Positions 25,936 to 37,600 of a DNA stretch of 64,000 nucleotides are shown here, piece by piece. The notes under the pieces are model-generated. The model saw only the letters and a program-made list of their open reading frames with translations. It had not been told where the DNA came from and ran no database searches. The stretch's first letter is position 1. Every line of letters begins with the position of its first letter. The translations under genes were made by a program, and so were the position numbers. The DNA comes from Cryptomeria japonica (lineage: Eukaryota > Streptophyta > Pinopsida > Cupressales > Cupressaceae): NCBI RefSeq assembly GCF_030272615.1, contig NC_081415.1, forward strand, positions 629,215,240-629,279,239, read 5' to 3'.

Positions 25936-26551
25936 ATGATTGTAATCTACATTATTTGATAATGACTTATTTTTATGTGTTAATGAGTGTAATTATGTGC
26001 TAATGAATGTTCATGAATGATATGTGTTAATTAATATTGATGAATGTTTTGTGTTAATGAGTGTTAATGAATGTGTTATTGAATGTTATATGATAACGAA
26101 TGAATATTATATTTTATTAATGGATGAAACAATGAATGAATGTTACATGTTAATGGGGAATTTAGAGTGATGTTTTGGGGGGGGGGGGGGGCAGGGGGGG
26201 CGGGGAGGGCCGGCTGAGGGGGCAAATGAGCTTTTAAGTATTTTTTGATGGTAAGGAAAAAGATTAAAGAGCCAAAGGTTGACAGTGAACTTATCTATGC
26301 ATATGCTAAGAATTTTTAAGTTTTTTTTTTTTTTTTTCAGCAGAAATTGTTTTTGATGTGTGTTCTTTTTTTCTTTTATGTAAATAAGTATTGTGAGATT
26401 AAGATTCAAATTTTTGGATATTGATGCTATTAGTCAAAGGCACCTATTTGTTTTCATGATAATCTGGGAAGGTTCATCTGTAGTGTTTTGTGCAACTGTG
26501 AAGGTGAGAAATTGATATTTTTTGTGTTTGATATTTATTTTTTGTTCCAAG
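25936..26551. other. AT-rich spacer with a G-rich homopolymer tract
   Basis: Contains short TGAATG/GTTAATG-rich repeats (25975-26150), then a G-rich run at 26177-26222 (a block of about fifteen G, a second block of eight, then GGGGAGGG and GGGGG), and a T run near 26320. No gene. The last part is likely the intron before the clathrin exon at 26552. Confidence 0.6.
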
Positions 26552-26891
26552 TGGCTGACTTGGAAGAGGTCATTGATTACTATCAAAAAAGGGGTCACTT
26601 TGATGAACTTGTATATGTGTTTGTGATGGGCAACAACACTAGAAGGAACTTACATATTTATATATTCAAGATGATGAATATGATAATGTTGCCACTACTA
26701 TCATGAACCATTCTCCAAAGGCATGGGATCATATGCAATTCAAAGGTGTTGTAGTTAAAGTGGCCAATGTTGAATTGTACTACAAAGTTGTCCACTTTTA
26801 TTTTCAAGAAAACCTAGATCTTTTAAAATACCTCTTGAATGTCCTTGCACTTAGGGTAGACCACACACGAGTGGTTGACAACATGCATAAG
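26552..26891 (+). pseudogene. Clathrin heavy chain fragment, upstream part
   Basis: After the acceptor CCAAG, the translation reads VADLEEVIDYYQKRGHFDEL, then (after a break near 26615) [52 protein letters not shown] and [17 protein letters not shown], ending at a GT donor (26892). This matches the distal-leg to proximal-leg repeats of plant clathrin heavy chain. Compared with the family, about 55 residues are missing between DEL and the QQH segment, and a Trp codon is now TAG (26640-26642). Clathrin heavy chain forms the triskelion coat of endocytic and Golgi vesicles. This fragment cannot do so. Confidence 0.9.
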
Positions 26892-27411
26892 GTATGGCTC
26901 TCAACTCTTTTATTTTGTTAGTGTTTTTAGGATTACCAAGATGTCTTTCACTTGGGTATTAAGTTTTTCTAGATGTTCTCTTTATCATCTATTTGGTTTG
27001 GAAAAATTTCATGAGTATCTTTTGTTCTGTTGTATTTGTTTTAAAAAAACAGTGACCCTTCAAGGAGGCAAATGATTCTTGAATTATGTTTTGTTATATT
27101 TATTGCTTTCTGAAAATTATGAAATGCTTACATATAAATGTTTATGAAGTTGTGCCTATATAAATTAAAAGTATGATTCCTTGATAAAGATTACTTCTGA
27201 AAATACCTAATTTAATTATATCAGATCAACAACAGACCAGTGCCTTCATCCCTTATTGATTTAATACTATTTCAAATTGAAAGATCATACGTATAACCAT
27301 GGAGACAGTTTTAATAACTTGTTTTCAAAAAAAGATCATCACATCAAAAGCATCTATATGGATTGTAACTGAAATATAAAATACAGTTAGTCTTATTGAA
27401 TTTTAACTTTG
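26892..27411. other. Probable clathrin intron remnant
   Basis: No coding similarity seen. The next clathrin exon expected (AGHLHLVKPY region) is not here, so the middle exons were lost or replaced by the insertions that follow. Confidence 0.45.
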
Positions 27412-30400
27412 CTCTGAAAGACCAATAAGACAATTTGAAACTTGCCAACCAACCTTTCAAACTAATACTCAAACTGGAAATTAGTCTCAATCACAATAGC
27501 ATAAGATAGCACATTGACATGATATAATAAAATAGATTTATCACATGGAACTAATCAATCAATTGAAAAGCATATACCATTCAGAATGAAGAACACTTGA
27601 AATTTATATTGAAAATAGATAATCAACTTTGATATTTCCAAAAAACAAACTACATAAGTGTTGTATACAATTGTCTTGATAAGATCATAAATCTTGAGGT
27701 ATCTCCCCCACTTGTTCTAAAAGATCCTCCATTTATAGATGAGGATTCAGTTTGAAAGTGAAAGGGCATACCCTTTCATTAAAACTAAAACTAACAAAAA
27801 CTAACTAAAAACTAACTTCCTAAAAATTGTCTTTACAATATGAACATATTATGAAAACAGAGAAAAACATGACTCTGGGCTCCAACTTAGACATCAGGTC
27901 TAGTCTCCCAGCATCTTGTTGTACTTCTGGATATGCTCCAAGTACTTCTCTAACTTATATGTGTCTGCATCGTGGATGATATCCTTGACAATGACTTCCA
28001 GCATGACAAAGTTTTCCATCTGTTTCACAGTCTCTTTCAATTCATTTCCATCAATTTGGTCAATATCAAGGGTGGCATTGAGAAGACTACGACATTCCGA
28101 GATCCATACATCTTTATCCTTTATCTCACCCATCTGATCAATTAACTTTGGGAAACCATGTTGAATAGTGTGTTTGAATTCATCATATTCAAATTGTAAT
28201 TATTCATCAAATTTATTGTGTTTATCAAGCAACCTCTTTATTTTTTCAATTTCTTCTATTTCCACTTTGGCTATTGTTTTATCATCCAACCTTGTTCCCA
28301 ATCTGTTTGAAATTATGTTGTGTGAAACAACATTGTCCATGTTCTTTTGAAATATTGTCCAGAATTCTTTCACAAAGCCTTGTAAAACCTCAAATCTTTT
28401 AGTTAGTAATACAGTAGCAGTATATGCCCTCACACTTTGCATCTATTTTAATATCCTTTTATTTTCTTGACGCAACTCCTCGCATTTTTTCTTCAATTGA
28501 GAGCTATTCGGAGTAAGAACCATTGGCACCTGTTTCCCTCTTCTCCTTAGCATTTCTTCATACAATGCCTTGTACTGGTTCCTCTCCCTCACTACTCTGC
28601 CCATCCATTCTTTATTGAATTCTAAAATATCCACTCTGATATCAGCAAAAACAATTGGATCAATTTCACCAACTTTTTATTTCATCATATAGCCAAAGGC
28701 CTTGTCAACATCAATGATCTTTGGTCTCTTGTTGGGAGGGTACAAAGCCCATAACAACAAAGCTTCCTCATCTTGATCAAATCTTGAACCAATAAATAGA
28801 TCATTTAGACCTTATATATCCAATTTGAATTCATTGTTTTTTGAATGCAATAAACTATCAAAGATAAAAGAAGCACTGAGGTCCCATCCATGAAACAAAA
28901 TCACCCCAGCCTCTGTAAGAAGTTGCCTCCCCTTTTGAGGGGTCATTGTGTTTATCTCTGCATTAATTTCCTCTTTTAATTTCTTTAACAACTCAACCTC
29001 ATTATCAGGCGTTATGTTGAGAATAGAGTCCCTCAATTTCTTCCCTTTAAAATTGTACAAGAATGATTTAAATTCTTTGGAATGAATAAAAACATCATCA
29101 GCAACAAAAGTAGAAAAATCCTCTAACCAAGAGTCAACATGAACTTCTAATGTTGTCTCTATTCAACCCTGCATGTCTAGCTCTTCTTCCTTCTCTGGCA
29201 CTTGCCATCTAGAGACAACTGCATTCTCATCAGATTCACTTTTTTCTTCCTCCTCCTTGGTTTCAATTTCCTGGAGTCTCTATCCCTTTTCTACCAGTTC
29301 ATTATTCAGTTGATCAATTACCTCTTTGGCCACTACATCCTCCATGTTCCTAAAGATATCTTCAGCCTCAATACTGACATGCAGATAACCTCCCAAGTTC
29401 TGCCTCTTCTTGCTAGAGTGAGTGTATCCTTCAGGATCATAGTTTTTCCTGGCATAATGCTCAAACAAATTGTATTCTTCTATCAGCTTCTTATAAATTA
29501 TTTCATAAGCTTTGGTTGACACTATGGTGAAATCACCAAAACTCACTATCCCAGGCAGGAAGGCTTACTTATGCATATCTGCAAAATGTTTAGCATTGGA
29601 CACAATCAATTGCCTCACAATATCTAGATAAACTATTATGTCTGGTACTAGTTTTGGCAGCATGTAGGGGCTCCCCTCAAATCTATATACTCTAAACCAT
29701 GTAAAATATTTATTTACAAACCAGTCCCCCCAGTTATGATCAACAATGTGTCTTTCATCATAATCCCTCGGTATTAGGAACCTCTTAATCTTTTCAAAGA
29801 TAGACCCTCACATGAGATCCCAGACATTCGGTACAATGGCATCACAATAAGTTCTTCAAACTTAATATAGTTGGACCTCATATATAGAGAATCCCAAAGA
29901 GATGTTCATAATTGGATGAGCTTCTCCTCACCTTCCCTGTTCTTGGTATTTAATTTTAGGCCCTCGAGCCAAAAAACCTTTACATATCCATAAAATAACA
30001 CTAGATGCATCAATAGTGAATAAAATTTGAAGTTGGGATAGTACCATCCTAAGGTTTAAAAACTCTTTGTGCAACCTCTCCACCAGATATGTTGCATAGT
30101 CAAAAGGCCTAGGTTCATACATTTGTATATCAGAGGCTAACACCAGCGGCCCAGTGCTTGCCAGATAAGGCACCTCCACCCCTCCTACTTTCCCACATGA
30201 CATATATGTGTACTGCAAGTAGCGTCTAAAAAAATAAATGTTGAATGGTGTCTTGTCTTCCTCTATTAATTTTCCTACCTGCCTCTTGTGAATGGCAATT
30301 TTCCAGCTGGTATATGTAGTGTCCATTCTGAGGTATTCTTCCTCCAACTCCCCAAAGGACAAGGGCTTATGAGGATGGGGGTCTAAATTGAAAACCTTGT

Positions 30401-30845
30401 TTATGGTACCCACAGAAAATCTAATAAATGCTTCCCCATTTGGGAGTTGAATGCACCTCTTCACCGAATTATAATTCCCCATCAAAACCTCTAGCAATCT
30501 TATGTTTACAAAAACATTGGGGACTGTTAGCTTACCTAAATATTTCATCCAAGGATTGCAGAGAGGCATCTTCTTGCTCCTCCTCAACTACTGGAACATA
30601 AATAGTTTATGTCCCCTTACCTTGGTCCATACATCTCTGACCTCTATGTGCTTGTCGCCTAATTGGTCTCTCCCCGGCAGGTGCTGCTTTGACCTTCTAG
30701 ATTTTGGGTCGGGTACCTGCATTTGGTCTATCATGTCTTGGTTTAACCTCCTGACTGGAGACACCTCTTCAATTTTTCCTTTCTTTGCCTTAGAGTCAAG
30801 GCTCTTGGCCGCCCTCTTCTTTCATGTTGAACTCGAAGCTTCCAT
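27412..30845 (-). pseudogene. Unclassified large-protein repeat, copy B
   Basis: On the minus strand a frame starts at ATG 30845-30843 (MEASSST) and runs to 29928 with only TGA and TAG, each one transition from CGA or CAG. Further frames continue to about 27900 with shifts (29546-29280, 29060-28812, 28634-28443, 28442-28200, 28133-27900). The original product would be roughly 950-980 residues. The N-terminal third includes VWTKVRGHKLF, LPNGEAFIRFSVGTINKVF and FFRRYLQYTYMSCGKVGG; the C-terminal third is charged and looks coiled-coil (KKKCEELRQENKRILK, IEKIKRLLDKHNKFDE). It resembles no protein I can name; no RT, integrase or transposase motif is visible. The noncoding left end (27412-27890) is shared with copy A, so it is a dispersed repeat. 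Confidence 0.7.
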
Positions 30846-31089
30846 TTCTACAATTACTATCCTCTAATCTATTTTTCAAAGGTACAATGTGTTATATTTG
30901 TGTATTCTTCTTTCACCAACATAGTATTTACACAAGGCAATTTCTAGTTTCGCCGTATTCTTTTGAAATAATGAACTTCTCATTAAATTTTCCTCGTGCT
31001 AACCATAGATGCATCCACTGCAAGTATTAAATAGAAATTTTTTAAAAATTTCAGTTTTGAATTCTGATATGACAACAGCTCATTGGCAT
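30846..31089. other. Upstream flank of copy B
   Basis: AT-rich sequence upstream of the MEASSST start; nothing recognised. It might be the 5' leader of the repeat. Confidence 0.35.
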
Positions 31090-31344
31090 ATGTACCCTCG
31101 ATGAATATTTCCCTTTTGGCACTCTTTGAACAACCCTTTATCTTCTTTGACATCTTACTTTCTCTTATCGAGATACCCTAAGTCGATGACTCCTTTCCCT
31201 CCTCATCGGTATATCTCAAACCGATATTCTCATCGAGCATTAGGTGAGCTCATTTAGCTTTAGCGTTACCGTGATAGGCATTGTTTCCCTGATGGGCTTT
31301 ACCATCAGTATATCTCTTCCTAATGCAACCGGCTTCATCACCAT
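31090..31344. repeat. Degenerate ATCGGTATA/ACCGAT repeat field, part 1
   Basis: Spaced copies of (C/T)ATCGGTATA, ACCGAT, CATCGAG and similar words in both orientations, for example TCATCGGTATATCTC followed by AAACCGATA. The field is interrupted by two LTR elements and continues at 34226-34262 and 39124-39570. It ends with ACCAT (31340-31344), the target duplication of the next element. Confidence 0.6.
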
Positions 31345-31726
31345 TATAGGAGTTGAGAAAATACAACACCATAGGAGCCCAAATAATCTCTACAAGTTGA
31401 AAAACCTATTACAAGGAGAAGCAATGAAGCAAATCATAGAAGGAAAGAATACACAAGAAAAATATGCTCCAAAAGATGAGAGCTCAATAATCTCCAAAAT
31501 GTATTGTCAATAATAATCCTTATTCATACAATGAAAAAGAAAGAGCTCAACCTTTAATAGGTCAAGAAACCCTAAAAGGGAAAACCTAGGTTTGCACATA
31601 ATAATTAATTAAAATAATTAATTATATGCACCTAAAGTTAGCTTAAGTGTAAAAGAGATAAAGGGAACTTAAATAATTAAACAAATATTATTTAATTAAT
31701 CAAGTAAATACCCAAATACTCTAACA
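31345..31726 (-). repeat. 3' LTR of the non-autonomous element
   Basis: 382 bp direct copy of 33855-34220. It starts TATAGGAGTTGAG and ends ACTCTAACA on the + strand. Confidence 0.92.
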
Positions 31727-31738
31727 CCCCCCCTTAAG
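31727..31738 (-). other. Polypurine tract of the non-autonomous element
   Basis: CCCCCCCTTAAG on the + strand, adjoining the LTR; purine run on the element strand. Confidence 0.8.
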
Positions 31739-32929
31739 ATAGACTTAGGGAGAAGCTAAAACCTAGAATAGCTATTGAAAGCAATAAAGATGGGTCCCAG
31801 CAACAAGGCCTGATCAGGAACCCAAATACAATGAAATCTCTATGAACTGGAGAAATAGAGAAAACCACGTGGGAACAAAACTCTACTCCAAAAAGAGATG
31901 GAAAAGAATACCACTGAAGCATGAAGAACCTGCAAACTCTGTCAAAGAATAACTGCTGATCAGAAGAACCTCCACTGAAATAGAACATGACCAGGTAGAG
32001 AAGACTATAATCTGTATGATTGCCCTCAAATGACACTACTCGAATCAGAAGGCAAACAAGGCAAACAACTGAAATCGAAGATATAGATGGCATGAAAACA
32101 CCAAAGTCTGAAGAGCTGATCAATCGAACCATGGAAGCATTAGAACCAACAAGATAAACCTCCCCATAATGCGGAAGTGGGAGAGGGACAAGAACACTGA
32201 AAAGGACAGCCAAAAAAAACTGCATGATGAAGAACCAAGAACATCAAAGGTACTGAGACAAGTACATGGTGTCATGGAAGGAACACTCACTTGACACACA
32301 TCATGAGGCAAATGTCATGGAAGGAACACTCACTGGACAAAGGAAGATGGCAAACAACAGGCAAACTTCAACCCCCTCATGGCACTTGATTAATAGTGCA
32401 TGTACAACAAGACACAAGATATGCAAGATTCCAAGTAAACAATGCATGATGGAACTTTATCTCAGTGCATTTGCATAAATACAAGATACAATGATAAGAA
32501 GACTTGAAATAGAAACGTGAACCAAAATAGAGACATCCTACTCAGAGAAGAGATCCCAAGACCTGAAACAACCACGATATCCACTAGAGTGCTGAAAAGA
32601 AAAAAACTGAATAAAATATGCATGGAGTAGAATCTAGAAATAAAACTTAGATGGCTGGAAAGTACATAGCACACACTTTCCAATAATATAAATTTTTTGA
32701 AAAACGGAGTTCGGATGCTCATTCTATGGCTCCCGGAGTGCAAAAACAATACCTCACTTTGACTGGAAAAAAACATAGTTAAACAGAAAAATTGGAAAAA
32801 ATTACCAACACCATGAGGTCAGCCTTGGAACCAGCTTTTCGATGCCTATTTGTTTCTGAACAAATGACTCCGTATGCCCAAGATAGAGCCAAAAAACCAA
32901 ACCCCCCCTGAAAAAGGCCAAAAAAGGAG

Positions 32930-33400
32930 GTCTGGTGGCTCTTTGGTGGTCTAGTGGCAAGTGGGTGGCGGCCCGGTGGCTAGGCGGTGGTTAGCCAGAA
33001 AAAATCAGGCAGGGGCCACTGGGGCAGCAAGCTACAGGTGGCAGTCGAGGAGTGGAGTGATGGGCAGTTGGAACCAGCGACGGGGGCCAAGGAGGAGGCC
33101 GCATGGCCGGCGACGGCCGGAACCAGCAGCGAGGGCCAGGGAGGAGGTTGCATGGCCGGCAGTGGCCAGAGAGTTGAGGATGCAACGGGCGGCCAGAGAG
33201 CGTCGGGAGGCCGGCAGGGGGCCGGGCTGGCAGGGGCTGGGAGGCGGCCGGAGACGGTAAGGGGACGAGCCGGTGGGAAAGAAGACGTCGGTAGCAGTGT
33301 GGGCCCAGAGAGGTGACGGGGTTGTCGGAGGGGACAGCCGGCAGCGGTACCTACATGGATAGCTGCAGGCTTGCCGAGCTAGGGGGGCCCATAGTACCTT
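32930..33400. other. GC-rich low-complexity island inside the non-autonomous element
   Basis: A stretch dominated by GGCC/GGAGG words in otherwise AT-rich DNA. Two frames are open on the + strand (32961-33260 and 32987-33316) and one on the minus strand, as expected from GC-rich sequence. An imperfect duplication around GCATGGCCGGC (about 33100 and 33150) is visible. A T-rich run and TATATATA follow at 33435-33475. No protein recognised. Confidence 0.7.
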
Positions 33401-33437
33401 GCGTACTGTGGGGATCCCCCCCAAAACGTTCCCAAAA

Positions 33438-33471
<34 letters not shown>

Positions 33472-33842
33472 TTTTAAAAACCCTATTCTTTCTTTTGATT
33501 TTTTTGAAATTTTTTTTTTGCAAAAATAAAAATTCGACGTGCATGCCATAAAAAGGCAAAAAAAAAGAAAATTTAATTTTTTTCTCGAACTGCATGCCAG
33601 GGTCGTACGACTTGGATTTGGAGAAAAAAATACTCCCAAAGGCTCAAGAACCAAAAGAGGTCAAATTTTATATGACCATAGGGGTTTTCGAGCCTTCTGA
33701 GCACGATGGTGAGGTCCGTTTAGGCCCAAAGTGCTCAAAAAAAAAAGGTCAAACCCTAGGTGCATAAAAAAATTCTGAAACCCCAGATCTGCTTCCAAAG
33801 CCAAAAATTTTCAAAACAAGAACAAGTAGCTGCAGATCTGAA

Positions 33843-33854
33843 GCTCTGATACCA
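33843..33854 (-). other. Primer binding site of the non-autonomous element
   Basis: GCTCTGATACCA is the exact complement of TGGTATCAGAGC, the plant initiator Met-tRNA site, with no gap to the LTR at 33855. Confidence 0.92.
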
Positions 33855-34220
33855 TATAGAAGTTGAGAAAATACAACACCATAAGAGCCCAAATAATCTC
33901 TGCAAGCTAAAAAACCTATTACAAGGAGAAACAATGAAGCAAATCACAGAAGGAAAGAATACATAGGAAAAATACGCTCCAAAAGATGAGAGCTCAATAA
34001 TCTCCAAAATGTATTGTCAATAATAATCCTTCTTCATACAATGAAAAAGAAAGAACTCAACCTTTAATAGGTCAAGAAACCCTAAAAGGGAAAACCTAGA
34101 TTTGCACATAATAATTAATTAATTAATTATATGCACCTAAAGTTAGCTTAAGTGTAAAAGAGATTAAGGGAACTTAAATAATTAAATAAATAATCAAGTA
34201 AATACCCAAATACTCTAACA
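33855..34220 (-). repeat. 5' LTR of the non-autonomous element
   Basis: 366 bp, direct copy of 31345-31726. It differs mainly by short deletions in the AATTAATTA tract near 34110 and 34190. Confidence 0.92.
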
Positions 34221-34225
34221 ACCAT

Positions 34226-34262
34226 GAATCTTCCCGATAGTGTTTTCACTCTTCTCAATTAG
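34226..34262. repeat. Repeat field, part 2, between two LTR elements
   Basis: A 37-bp island (42 bp including the duplicated ACCAT) containing CCCGATAG. Its end, ATTAG (34258-34262), is the target duplication of the Copia element that follows. Confidence 0.6.
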
Positions 34263-34631
34263 TGTTGAAATGTGGCGACTGATCAGTGGGGGTTTGCGGG
34301 CGGTAGCCCCCGAGAAAAAAAAAATTGCCATTTTTCGTTGATGAAAACCGACATTGTAATAAAACCCTAAAAAGGCCGATTTTATTTGTTTCCCTAAAAA
34401 TGCATGTTATAAGCGGCTAGGATGCTTAAGGCATTGTAAGGTTGATGTACTATTTTTGCTGGATAATAAGAAAGATTGGACAGCTGTGTATGGTGGAGGT
34501 AACCCATTCTGGATGAACCACATTAAATCTCTATGTTATCTGTGTCCTGTTTTATTTCTTTATCTTTTGTATTTAAATCTGCATATAATTGTTAGTTCAT
34601 ATTTGCTTCGGATTTGCTTGAAACCCTAACA
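34263..34631 (+). repeat. 5' LTR of the Tnt1-like element
   Basis: 369 bp, TG...CA, preceded by ATTAG. Confidence 0.95.
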
Positions 34632-34633
34632 AT

Positions 34634-34645
34634 TGGTATCAGAGC
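34634..34645 (+). other. Primer binding site of the Tnt1-like element
   Basis: TGGTATCAGAGC, two bases after the LTR; complementary to plant initiator Met-tRNA. Confidence 0.95.
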
Positions 34646-34691
34646 AAGGTTTTCTGTAAATTGGCAGGACTTTCAGATTTGAGTGGGAGCA

Positions 34692-37600
34692 ATGGAGGAT
34701 TCCAAATTCAAGGTTGAAAAGTTTAACAGCCAGAATTATCAGTTATGGAAAATGTAGATGGAGAATTACCTGTATCAAAAGGATTTGTGGCGGCCATTGG
34801 AAGGAAAGGAAAAGAAACCAACTACAATGTCAGATGAAGAGTGGGACATTTTAGATAGAAAGGCACTAGGATCCATTCGATTATGCCTTGCGTCGTCTGT
34901 AGCATTCAATATAACAGAAGCAAAAATGGCTGTAGATTTTATGGAAACAATGGCTAAGTTGTATGAGAAACCCTCAGCTTCGAATAAGGTATTTCTTATG
35001 AAGCGTTTTTTTAATTTGAAAATGAGTGAGGGAGGATCTATAGCGAAGCACTTAAATGAATTTAATACAATTACCAGTCAATTGTCTTTGGTAAAAATTA
35101 CCTTTGCAGAAGAGGTTAGGGCTCTCTTGATTTTATGTTCTTTGCCAGAAAGCTGGAATAGCTTGGTTATGGCTGTAAGTAACTCTGTCTCTGGTAAAAA
35201 TACTTTGGTATTTGATGATATTGTTGGTGTTATCCTAAGCGAGGAAATGTGAAGGAAAAGCACCGGTGAGACTTCAACATCATCGGGTAGTGTTTTGAAT
35301 GTGGAGAATAGAGGAAGATCAAAGGAAAGAGGAAAAGGCCCTGGGAATGATAAGTCATGAGGGAAGTCAAAGAAGGGACGCTCTCAATCTAGAGGAAAGA
35401 AAGATTGCTAGTACTGTGGAAAGCCTGGTCATCTAAAGAAAGATTGTTGGTCTCGAAAAAACAAAGATGGAGACAAAAATGAAAATGATAGTAAGGAAGC
35501 TAATATTGCAAGTAATACTTTACAAGATGCTTTAATCTTATGTTTGGATAATGTTAATGATTCCTAGGTAATAGATTCTAGGGCTTCATTTCATGCTACA
35601 CCCCATAGAAAATATTTTCTAGATTATGTTCAAGGTGATTTTGGATAGGTATATTTGGGTGATGATGAGCCCTGTCAAATTGTTGGAAAAGGAAATATAA
35701 AGATCAAGTTGCAGAATGGTAATGACTGGTTTTTGCAGGAGGTAAGACATGTTCCTAATCTAAGAAGAAATTTAATTTCTGCAGGGCAACTAGGTAGTGA
35801 AGGTTTCATAGTTACCTTCTCAAACAGTATGCGGAAGGTCACTAAAGGATCATTAGTAGTAGCTAAAGGTGCGAAGGTAGGCACATTATATTTGTGTACT
35901 GGTAACACTTACTCTACCTTAGCTGCTACAAATAAAGTTACTGCAAGGACAACAACAATAAATGTTGCAAGAACAGATTCGATAATGTGGCACCATAGGC
36001 TTGGGCACACGAGTGAGAAAGGGATGAAAATCCTTCACTCCAAAAATCTATTTCCAGGACTAAAGAAGATTGATTTAGAGTTCTGTGAAAACTGTGTTTA
36101 TGGTAAACAGAAAAGAATCAGATTTCTCAAGGTTGGGAAAGAGAAGAAGAGTGAGAAGTTAGAGCTTGTACATTCAGATCTATGGGGACTGGCTCAGGTA
36201 TCATCTCTTGGTGGCTCTTGTTATTATGTTATTTTTATTGATGACTCAACCAAAAAAACATGGGTATATTTCCTAAAACAAAAATCAGATGTTTTTGAAA
36301 CTTTTAAGAAATGGAAAGCTTTGCTTGAGAATGAGAAAGGAAAAAAGTTGAAGTGTCTCAGATCGGATAATGGAGGTGAGTATTGCAGCAAAGCATTTGA
36401 AGATTACTATTCCTTAAATGGGATTTGAAAGCAGAAGACAGTTCCAGGAACTCCACAAGAAAATGGTGTGTCAAAGAGAATGAATAGGACTATCATGGAA
36501 CGTGCGAGGAGCATGAGATTGCATGCTGGATTGCCCTTACATTTTTGGACAAATGTTGTACATATTGTTGTCTATTTGATAAATAGAGGACCTTCAACCC
36601 CTTTGGATGGTGGTATTCCAGAGGAGGCATGGACTAGTAAAAAGGTAAATTATTCTTTTCTAAAAACTTTTGGTTGCGAAGCTTTTGTCCATGTTGATAA
36701 AGAAAACAGAACCAAGCTTGATGCTAAATCTCAGAAATGTACCTTCATTGGATATGGGATAGATGAATATGGCTATCAGTTATGGGATTTTGAAAATAAG
36801 AAAATAATTAGAAGTAGAGATGTTATATTCAATGAGAAGGTTATGTATAAAGAATAGATGCAGGAAAAGAAGCATGAACAGGACAAACAAGAATATGTGG
36901 TGTTGGATGAGATTCCTAAAAATGAAATGCCACAGGTACCTAATGCTCAGCAACAGATTGTCCCACAAACTCCTGCAAGTGTTAGATGTTCTACGAGGAC
37001 AAGTAGACCCCCTAAAATATTTTCTCCTTCTTTGTATTCTATTTTATTAATGGATTCTGGTGAACCAGAAGAATATGAAAAAGCAATGAAGGTAGATGTC
37101 AAACAATAGTGGGAGCTAAGCATGAAAGAGGAGATGGACTCCTTGATAAAAAATAAGACTTGGGACTTAGTCCCTTTACTTACAGAAAAAAGAGCTTTGC
37201 CTAACAAATGGGTTTATCGGCTGAAGGAGGAGGAAGGAGGTCAGAAAAGATATAAGGCTAGACTTGTGGTAAAAGGTTTTGCACAGAAAAACGGTATAGA
37301 TTATGATGAAATATTTTCTCCAGTTGTAAAACTGACTTCAATTAGAACTGTACTTAGTCTTGTCATTGCAGATGATTTACATCTTGAACAATTAGATGTC
37401 AAAACAACTTTTCTCCATGGAGATTTGGAGGAGGAAATTTACACGTTGCAACCACAGGGATATGAGGTCAAAGGTAAGGAGAACTTGGTGTGCAGGTTTA
37501 AGAAAAGTCTGTATGGCCTAAAGCAAGCACCCCGACAATGGTATTTAAAATTTGATAGCTTCATGGCTGAACACGGTTATCATAGATGTCATTCTGATCA

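Larger units (their letters stand above)
31345..34220 (-). mobile_element. Non-autonomous LTR retrotransposon without gag or pol, TSD ACCAT
   Basis: Direct LTRs of 382 bp (31345-31726) and 366 bp (33855-34220) flank about 2.1 kb. The duplication ACCAT is exact (31340-31344 and 34221-34225). The primer site GCTCTGATACCA (TGGTATCAGAGC on the element strand) abuts the LTR at 33843-33854, and the polypurine tract complement CCCCCCCTTAAG abuts the other at 31727-31738. On the element strand the LTR starts TGTTAG and ends TATA, so the termini are TG...TA rather than TG...CA. No frame inside resembles a retroelement protein. It must have been moved by proteins from another element. Confidence 0.93.

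Noticed and set aside
32961..33595. Three long open frames in the GC-rich island on both strands
   Set aside because: GC-rich sequence contains few stop codons; the translations are low complexity and resemble no protein.
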